A stretch of DNA of 64,000 nt from assembly GCF_007858365.1 (NCBI RefSeq), contig NZ_VFIO01000001.1, positions 1,240,001 to 1,304,000 of the forward strand, in the 5' to 3' direction. The notes under the pieces were generated by a model. That model searched no databases and was not told where the DNA came from. It saw nothing but the letters and a program-made list of their open reading frames with translations. The position numbers and the translations under genes were made by a program. Shown piece by piece: positions 59,001 to 64,000 of this stretch. Every line of letters begins with the position of its first letter. Within the stretch, counting starts at the first letter, position 1. Source of the stretch: Pseudomonas saxonica. Lineage in GTDB: Bacteria; Pseudomonadota; Gammaproteobacteria; Pseudomonadales; Pseudomonadaceae.

Positions 59001-59539
59001 GGCACCAGGCGAAAGTGCGTGTACCTAAAGTGTCGGTCAATATTTCGGCCCGTCAGTTTTCCGATGGCCAGCTCGGCACACGTATCGCCAACATTCTAAA
59101 AATGACCGGCTTGCCCCCGGCCTGTCTGGAGCTGGAGCTGACCGAAAGCATCTTGATGCGTGAAGTCAGCGAAGCCCTGCACATTCTGGATAGCCTCAAA
59201 AACCTCGGGCTAAGTATTGCCGTCGATGACTTTGGCACGGGCTACTCGTCGCTCAACTACCTCAAACAATTCCCGATTGATGTGTTGAAAATTGACCGCA
59301 CCTTTGTCGATGGCCTACCGCTGGGCGAGCAAGATGCGCAAATTGCCCGGGCCATCATCGCGATGGCCCACAGCCTGAACCTGTCGGTGATCGCCGAGGG
59401 CGTCGAGACCCATGAACAGTTAAATTTTTTGCGCGAGCACGGTTGCGATGAAGTGCAGGGTTATCTGTTCGGCCGACCGGTGCCTGCCGAGCAGTTAGCC
59501 TTGCAACTAACGGCCGCCAGTCGCGAGCTACCGGCGTGA
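56093..59539 (+). CDS. PAS-GGDEF-EAL c-di-GMP enzyme (MorA-like)
   Basis: This 1148-residue membrane protein has TM1 near 28-50, a periplasmic sensor region (about 55-265), TM2 near 265-285, two to three PAS-like domains (about 295-670), then GGDEF (GGDEF at 792-796, intact) and EAL (EALLRW at 924-929, DDFGTGYSS intact). Both cyclase and phosphodiesterase motifs look functional. The start is a TTG at 56093 with an AGGA site eight bases upstream. Position before glyA matches morA (PA4601), which controls motility and biofilm, but this copy is shorter than the MorA lengths I recall. The stretch 55813-56092 holds nothing else I recognise. Confidence 0.9.
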   Translation: MPNVNASTSTRAPKPGQRTGTPVRGTLKGALATLVLFLLGMLFWLLIEQYQETLQQERQWSINYSADLADNISLNMALRAEIALNQLPQYEQPTTSRQQQALVNRLRQSLPSLHSLAWLSPDAKVLIDSTGISPDAAYLEDWIKHRQPIQRTDGYYYASNRDGSLSYLLLNHPIGPARGYWLLRMTPDLLQNLTRQTAATKRPQWLIENTQTGRVLSHSDPTIRPSSAMTQADIEDTVLLKPLSHSDWQLRGLFNEQKSIEALLPGLIAKCLLGLLFSLLPIVALVNMRRRQRQLHEGRRRYHDIFEGTGVALCVLDLANLPGFLEREKLHNVDALTRWLTQNPERHPLLLEQLRITEVNQVAMHLLQVGSEDGAWLKLINGCPKNAAAIGYRVVETVITQQQQLELEIKLSDAKGEDQHLWLVLRLPEVEQDYHAVILSITDITSRKLIELSLQERERFWSEVVRTVPDHLYVQDVNSQMMIFSNHHLGYSLGYNDAELHQMGAYFWEILLHPEDAERYAQRRILQRATAYSQLLQCQLRFRHRTGVWRRFDIREQALARNARDQVTRIIGVAKDITDQIEASESLRMAATVFEHSTSAILITDPDGFIVQANEAFSRVSGYAVSHVLDQLPTMLTVDEHQQTHLRYIFKQLSQHRSWEGEVWLKRRNGEHYPAWVGITAVLDNEGDLASYVCFFSDISERKASEQRIHRLAYYDALTHLPNRTLFQDRLHTALQQGDRNKSWVVLMFLDLDRFKPINDSLGHAAGDRMLKDMAIRLLACVGDDDTVARMGGDEFTLLLQPRNTREHALNRAVHVAEEILASLVKPFVLESREFFVTASIGIALSPQDGKELSQLMKNADTAMYHAKERGKNNFQFYQADMNASALERLELESDLRHALDLQEFILYYQPQFSGDGKRLTGVEALLRWNHPRRGLVPPGDFIPVLEELGLVVEVGDWVLTEACRQLKHWHQAKVRVPKVSVNISARQFSDGQLGTRIANILKMTGLPPACLELELTESILMREVSEALHILDSLKNLGLSIAVDDFGTGYSSLNYLKQFPIDVLKIDRTFVDGLPLGEQDAQIARAIIAMAHSLNLSVIAEGVETHEQLNFLREHGCDEVQGYLFGRPVPAEQLALQLTAASRELPA

Positions 59540-59638
59540 AGCTCGCAGCTCGTCACCATGAATCGCATTCATATGTCAGAAAAAATCCATTGAGTTAGAA
59601 TGCCCTCCTTTTCTGCCCCCCGATCCTTGAGGACCGCC

Positions 59639-60892
59639 ATGTTCAGCCGTGATTTGACACTTGCCAAGTTCGACGCCGACCTTTTTGCCGCCATGGAGCA
59701 AGAAGCTCAGCGCCAGGAAGAACATATTGAACTTATCGCCTCGGAAAACTACACCAGCCCAGCGGTCATGGAAGCTCAAGGCTCGGTACTGACCAACAAG
59801 TACGCCGAAGGTTACCCAGGCAAGCGTTACTACGGCGGCTGCGAATATGTAGACGTGGTTGAGCAACTGGCCATCGACCGTGCCAAGGAACTGTTCGGTG
59901 CCGATTACGCCAACGTTCAACCCCACGCCGGTTCCCAGGCCAACAGCGCTGTTTACCTGGCGCTGCTGTCGGCAGGCGACACCATTCTGGGCATGAGCCT
60001 GGCTCACGGCGGTCACTTGACCCACGGCGCCAGCGTTTCGTCCTCGGGCAAGCTGTACAACGCCATTCAGTACGGCATCGACGCCAACGGCCTGATCGAC
60101 TACGACGAAGTTGAGCGTCTGGCCGTTGAGCACAAGCCAAAAATGATCGTGGCCGGTTTCTCTGCCTACTCGCAGATTCTGGACTTCCCGCGCTTCCGCG
60201 CCATTGCCGACAAAGTGGGCGCTTACCTCTTCGTCGACATGGCTCACGTTGCCGGTCTTGTAGCCGCAGGCGTTTACCCGAACCCGGTGCCGTTTGCAGA
60301 CGTGGTGACCACTACGACTCACAAAACCCTTCGCGGTCCTCGTGGCGGTCTGATTCTGGCCAAGGCCAACCCTGAAATCGAGAAAAAGCTGAATTCGGCT
60401 GTTTTCCCGGGTTCGCAAGGCGGTCCACTGGAGCACGTGATTGCAGGTAAGGCTGTTTGCTTTAAAGAAGCCCTGCAACCGGAGTTCAAGGTTTACCAGC
60501 AACAAGTGGTGAAAAACGCTCAAGCTATGGCGTCGGTATTCATCGAACGCGGCTTTGACGTGGTATCGGGCGGCACTGAAAACCACCTGTTCCTGCTGTC
60601 GCTGATCAAGCAAGACATTTCCGGTAAAGACGCTGACGCCGCACTGGGCAAAGCATTTATCACCGTGAACAAAAACTCCGTGCCGAACGATCCTCGCTCC
60701 CCGTTTGTAACCTCGGGCCTGCGTTTCGGTACACCAGCAGTCACCACTCGCGGCTTCAAAGTAGAAGAATGCCGTGAACTGGCGAGCTGGATTTGCGACA
60801 TCCTCGACGACATCAACAACGAAGCTGTGATTGATGCTGTTCGCGAGAAAGTAAAAGCCATCTGCGCCAAGCTGCCGGTCTACGGCAACTGA
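59639..60892 (+). CDS. glyA: Serine hydroxymethyltransferase
   Basis: GlyA converts serine and tetrahydrofolate to glycine and methylene-THF. The 417-residue PLP enzyme has the N-terminal [30 protein letters not shown], and the PLP lysine in [14 protein letters not shown]. The start at 59639 ([12 protein letters not shown]) has a GAGGA site. A TAGAAT minus-10 box lies at 59596-59601. It matches glyA3 (PA4602) by position. Confidence 0.97.
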   Translation: MFSRDLTLAKFDADLFAAMEQEAQRQEEHIELIASENYTSPAVMEAQGSVLTNKYAEGYPGKRYYGGCEYVDVVEQLAIDRAKELFGADYANVQPHAGSQANSAVYLALLSAGDTILGMSLAHGGHLTHGASVSSSGKLYNAIQYGIDANGLIDYDEVERLAVEHKPKMIVAGFSAYSQILDFPRFRAIADKVGAYLFVDMAHVAGLVAAGVYPNPVPFADVVTTTTHKTLRGPRGGLILAKANPEIEKKLNSAVFPGSQGGPLEHVIAGKAVCFKEALQPEFKVYQQQVVKNAQAMASVFIERGFDVVSGGTENHLFLLSLIKQDISGKDADAALGKAFITVNKNSVPNDPRSPFVTSGLRFGTPAVTTRGFKVEECRELASWICDILDDINNEAVIDAVREKVKAICAKLPVYGN

Positions 60893-60912
60893 GTGTCGAT
60901 CGCTGAATAAAA

Positions 60913-60938
60913 AAGCCCGGCGTTGAGCCGGGCTTTTT
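60913..60938 (+). terminator. Terminator of glyA
   Basis: AGCCCGGC and GCCGGGCT arms with a GTTGA loop are followed by six Ts. Upstream As make it usable for the convergent rlmG as well. Confidence 0.9.
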
Positions 60939-60951
60939 TGTGGGCGGTGGT

Positions 60952-62076
60952 TTACTTGCGGGCCTTGAGAATTACAAACTTGGGTGTGGCCGCCACTTGC
61001 TCTACACCACGAAACAACTTGGCCAGCTTGCTGTGATAACCCAGATGACGGTTGCCGACGATATACAGCGCACCGCCGACGACCAGCGCATCACGGGCTT
61101 GCTGGAACATGCGCCACGCCAGAAAGTCACCCACCACTTGCTGCTGGTGAAACGGCGGGTTGCACAGCACCACGTCCAGTGAGTTTGGCTCTTGCCCGGC
61201 CAAGCCATCACCTGCCCGCACAATGACCTCACGCTCACCCAGAATAGCCTGCCAGTTTTCACGGGCGGACTGCACTGCCATAAACGACTCATCAACCAGC
61301 GTGTAGTGAGCCTCAGGATTGTTCAGCGCACTCGCAATCGCCAGCACCCCATTGCCACACCCCACATCAGCCACGCGGGCAGCCCCCAGGTTTTTGGGCA
61401 GATGGGGTAGAAAAGCGCGAGTACCGATGTCCAGCCCTTCCCGGCAGAAAACATTGGCATGGTTGAGCAGCTCAATCGCCGGTTCATCCAGCAGATAGCG
61501 AGTAGGGTAAGGCGAAACAAACGGTTGTTTAGCTTCAGGGGTAGCCATCAGCAGTCGGGCTTTTTTAACCGCCAATGATGCCTGTACCGGCCCGATATAC
61601 CGTTCAAGCAGCTCACCTGCGGCGCGCGGCAAATGTTTGACCATCGCCCCCGCAATCACCTGAGCATTCGGCGCCAACTGGCCTTGCAGACGAATAAGCT
61701 GTTCTTCAAGCAGGGCCAGGGTTTTAGGGACGCGCACCAAAACGCAGTCGAAAGGGCCTGTTAATGGCTCACTGGCAGGGATAATCGTGACCGCATCAAA
61801 TGCCTGGCCGTTGAGGACCAGATTTTTCTCCAGCGCCTGGATGGCGAGAAACGAGTCGCTGCTGCTGGTGACCTTCATCGTGGCCACAAGGCTGACTGCC
61901 AATGCGCCGAAGCTGTCATTGAGGATCAGCACCCGGCTACCAGCGGGTAGTCCCTGTTCGGCCAAGTGGTTCAGTAAATACTCATCTGCAGCATCAAAAG
62001 CCTGTAACGGCTCATTTTGCTGTTCAGGTTGGCGGATCAAACGGAGTTGAGCGAACGGGCTTTCAAGCACTGGCAT
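60952..62076 (-). CDS. rlmG: 23S rRNA (guanine-1835-N2)-methyltransferase RlmG
   Basis: RlmG methylates G1835 of 23S rRNA. The 374-residue protein has a degenerate N-terminal methyltransferase-like domain and a C-terminal active one with ADVGCGNGVLAIAS and the NPPFH catalytic motif (VVLCNPPFHQQ). It aligns with E. coli RlmG over its whole length (PLQAFDAADEYLL at the start, YIVGNRHLGYHSKL near the end). It is convergent with glyA and follows the LuxR gene on the same strand. Confidence 0.93.
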   Translation of the reverse strand: MPVLESPFAQLRLIRQPEQQNEPLQAFDAADEYLLNHLAEQGLPAGSRVLILNDSFGALAVSLVATMKVTSSSDSFLAIQALEKNLVLNGQAFDAVTIIPASEPLTGPFDCVLVRVPKTLALLEEQLIRLQGQLAPNAQVIAGAMVKHLPRAAGELLERYIGPVQASLAVKKARLLMATPEAKQPFVSPYPTRYLLDEPAIELLNHANVFCREGLDIGTRAFLPHLPKNLGAARVADVGCGNGVLAIASALNNPEAHYTLVDESFMAVQSARENWQAILGEREVIVRAGDGLAGQEPNSLDVVLCNPPFHQQQVVGDFLAWRMFQQARDALVVGGALYIVGNRHLGYHSKLAKLFRGVEQVAATPKFVILKARK

Positions 62077-62245
62077 TTATACAAACTCTGGGGCATCGAG
62101 ACCCATGAAAATCGCCTTTGGGCGGTTTGACGGGCAATCGAGACCGGTGGGTTTTACAGGTGGCGCTGATTTTACTTTTTTTTAAAGCTAATTGCCTGAT
62201 GCGATTTAACGCGCTGGCGAGGGAGACTGTTCACAGCGCACTCAA

Positions 62246-62959
62246 CTAGATAAAACCGCGCTGAGTGGCGAGTACCACCGCTGACGTTTTATTGCTGGTG
62301 CCCAATTTTCTGATCGCACTGCTGATATGAAAATTCACGGTGCGTGTCGTCAGCCCCAAAATCATGCCGACATCCGAAGCGGTTTTGCCTTGAGCTGTCC
62401 ACTTCAACACCTCTGCTTCGCGCTGCGACAAATGCTCCAGAGGCGTCTGAACCCTTTGTGCGGGTGAAAGCTCGGCCAATACGCCTCCATGCAATTGGTT
62501 GCACAGCCACAATACATCGGCTGCTTTTTCATCAAACTCTTCTTGAGTAATAGCCGTACTGCTTCTGGCCATGTTCAAAATACTGGTCCAGCCTTGAGTG
62601 TCATGCACTGCTTGCGACCAGCCATAATTCAGGCCGTGCGCCTGAGCTTGCCTCGAGAGCTCAGGAGTGTCTCGAAAAATGGACTCATCCCAAATAATTG
62701 GGTCAATGGAGCGCTGGCAATGACTGACTAAAGGATTGTTAAGAGAAACGTCAATACTTCTGTAAAACTCGATAAACTCATCTGAATAGTTAGAAACACG
62801 TTTTACACTCACATGAATGTTTTTAAGGTGAGTAGTGAAGCAAAAACAGAAGTATTCAAAACCATAGCACTGTATCTGTTTGAGGGTATATTCATACAAG
62901 TCGCTTGGATTTAGCTTGTTAACATATTGTTTTTCATCGGGTACGCACTTAATGCCCAT
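62246..62959 (-). CDS. LuxR solo with autoinducer-binding domain (PpoR/PsoR-like)
   Basis: The 237-residue regulator has an N-terminal acyl-homoserine-lactone-type domain (about 20-165) and a C-terminal LuxR helix-turn-helix (177-220, LSQREAEVLKWTAQGKTASD). Against LasR/TraR pocket residues I see Tyr58, Phe62 for the usual Trp, Tyr66, Asn75 for the usual Asp, Pro76 and Trp90. No luxI gene lies in the window. The start at 62959 is behind a GGAGGGG site. Its place between rlmG and fpr matches, from memory, PpoR of P. putida and PsoR of P. fluorescens. The coding sequence is more A+T-rich than its neighbours. Confidence 0.88.
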   Translation of the reverse strand: MGIKCVPDEKQYVNKLNPSDLYEYTLKQIQCYGFEYFCFCFTTHLKNIHVSVKRVSNYSDEFIEFYRSIDVSLNNPLVSHCQRSIDPIIWDESIFRDTPELSRQAQAHGLNYGWSQAVHDTQGWTSILNMARSSTAITQEEFDEKAADVLWLCNQLHGGVLAELSPAQRVQTPLEHLSQREAEVLKWTAQGKTASDVGMILGLTTRTVNFHISSAIRKLGTSNKTSAVVLATQRGFI

Positions 62960-63315
62960 GAAATAGACCCCTCCCTTGAGCACAACAAATAGAAAATCCC
63001 TACACCCGATATTAATAAACTCCGGTAGGAAATAACAATATATAACACCACCCATTAAACATTAATGATGAACGGATCAATATACGAGAAAGCTCTAAGA
63101 ACAGCGCCAACTCGCTGACTTTATGGCGCCAATATTTTGTTTTCCCGGCAAGTTCTATAGGGCAAATACTCTAATTCCGGTTAACACTATTACTTATTAA
63201 CTAGTTCGATAGTTAGGAGTTGCACCCCTGAAACACTGGATGCCCCTACCCCTTCTGGGTGTTCCCGCGAGCGGGTTTGCGCGACACTAGCTCCTCAGTC
63301 AACACGGAGCGCACC
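62960..63315. other. A+T-rich intergenic region between LuxR and fpr genes
   Basis: This divergent intergenic stretch is clearly richer in A and T than the rest of the window and shows no gene. A short frame on the minus strand continues the LuxR reading frame upstream but lacks a ribosome site. Promoters for both genes must lie here; I could not pick a convincing lux-box palindrome. Confidence 0.5.
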
Positions 63316-64000
63316 ATGACCGACAGTGCAGACAAGTTCACATGCCAGACGCTGCTTGAGGTAAACCCTCTGACTCCCAGCCTGTTTACACTGCGTACCA
63401 CTCGCGACAAAGGGTTTCGTTTCCGCGCAGGGCAGTTCACCAAGCTTGGGGTCACCAAGGCCGATGGCAGCACCGTATGGCGAGCGTATTCGGTTGTTTC
63501 ATCACCTTACGACGAGTTTTTGGAGTTCTTTTCCATTGTGGTGCCAGGCGGAGAGTTCACCAGTGAGCTGAGCCGGCTCAAGGTCGGTGACACGCTAATG
63601 GTTGAGCGTCAGGCGTATGGCTATCTGACGCTGGACAGATTTATTGACGGTCGCGACTTGTGGTTGTTAGCCACGGGAACTGGGGTAGCCCCCTTTTTGT
63701 CGATCCTTCAGGACTTTGAGGTCTGGGAGAAATTTGAACGGATCGTGCTGGTCTATAGCGCACGCGAAGTACGCGAACTCGCCTATCAGGACTTGATCGC
63801 TGACCTGACCCAACGTGAGTACCTGGCCGAATATGCGCACAAGTTGACCTACATCCCGATAGTGACTCGCGAAGAAGTGCCCGGCACACTCAATGGCCGC
63901 ATTACCACATTGATTGAAAGTGGTGAGTTAGAGCGTGCTGCCGGCGTTCAACTAAGCCCTGAGCACTCCCGTGTCATGCTGTGCGGTAATCCGCAAATGA
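63316..64000 (+). CDS. fpr: Ferredoxin--NADP reductase Fpr (partial)
   Basis: Translation from ATG 63316 gives MTDSADKFTCQTLLEVNP and an open frame to the right edge (228 codons), so the last 30 or so residues are missing. The FAD motif RAYSVVSSP lies near residue 55 and the NADP motif ATGTGVAPFLS near 118, as in bacterial Fpr. It passes electrons between NADPH and ferredoxin or flavodoxin and is often induced by oxidative stress. It diverges from the LuxR gene. Confidence 0.93.
   Translation, partial: MTDSADKFTCQTLLEVNPLTPSLFTLRTTRDKGFRFRAGQFTKLGVTKADGSTVWRAYSVVSSPYDEFLEFFSIVVPGGEFTSELSRLKVGDTLMVERQAYGYLTLDRFIDGRDLWLLATGTGVAPFLSILQDFEVWEKFERIVLVYSAREVRELAYQDLIADLTQREYLAEYAHKLTYIPIVTREEVPGTLNGRITTLIESGELERAAGVQLSPEHSRVMLCGNPQM

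Overview
This window is a stretch of chromosome from a Pseudomonas, most likely of the fluorescens lineage (P. fragi/lundensis-like; the species is an inference). The gene order ampE-ampD-nadC-pilA/C/D-coaE-yacG, clpB-pgeF-rluD/bamD-thiO, minor pilins-ispH-fkpB-lspA-ileS-ribF-murJ/rpsT, proB-obgE-rpmA-rplU/ispB, gdhA, ettA, GGDEF/EAL gene-glyA matches, from memory, the P. aeruginosa block around PA4521-PA4602. It ends with the rlmG-LuxR-fpr neighbourhood known from P. putida and P. fluorescens.

Layout. 1-2.6 kb: cell-wall recycling and beta-lactamase signalling (ampE, ampD) and a DUF1631 gene. 2.8-5.7 kb: NAD synthesis (nadC) and an alkylation-repair pair (ogt, Ada-AlkA fusion). 5.8-9.3 kb: type IV pilus genes pilA, pilC, pilD, then coaE and yacG. 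9.4-12.2 kb: DUF1780, MOSC, a small membrane protein and an NDH-2 type dehydrogenase. 12.2-16.3 kb: a glutamine/glutamate/GABA acid-resistance cassette, gadB divergent from glsA-gadC. 16.4-18.4 kb: stacked terminators, a structured leader with a coupled small ORF and a DUF3077 gene, and six tRNA genes (two each of Lys, Asn, Pro). 18.4-24.3 kb: clpB with a heat-shock promoter, pgeF, rluD, bamD. 24.4-28.4 kb: thiO and the minor pilins pilE, pilX, pilW, pilV, plus a divergent FimT/GspH pseudopilin. 28.4-36.3 kb: ispH to murJ operon and rpsT. 36.6-43.4 kb: creA, proB, obgE, rpmA, rplU, ispB, small metal- or iron-linked genes and fklB. 43.5-51.8 kb: a less conserved part with a membrane protein, an orphan 610-residue lipoprotein, a Lon-like protease, DUF3015 and a DUF4105 protein. 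51.9-59.5 kb: greB-like, gdhA, ettA and a large c-di-GMP enzyme. 59.6-64.0 kb: glyA, rlmG, a LuxR solo and the start of a ferredoxin-NADP reductase.

Most of the window is conserved housekeeping. The places worth a second look are the gad cassette, the DUF3077 leader, the tRNA array interrupted by terminator-like hairpins, two composite palindrome arrays with the same ends but different spacers (41.6 and 46.4 kb), the type IV pilus loci without pilB, pilSR and pilY1, the LuxR solo with altered ligand-pocket residues, and the DUF4105 protein with a His...Asn-Cys arrangement. No transposase, prophage or CRISPR array was seen. All names rest on reading of motifs and synteny; no database search was run.
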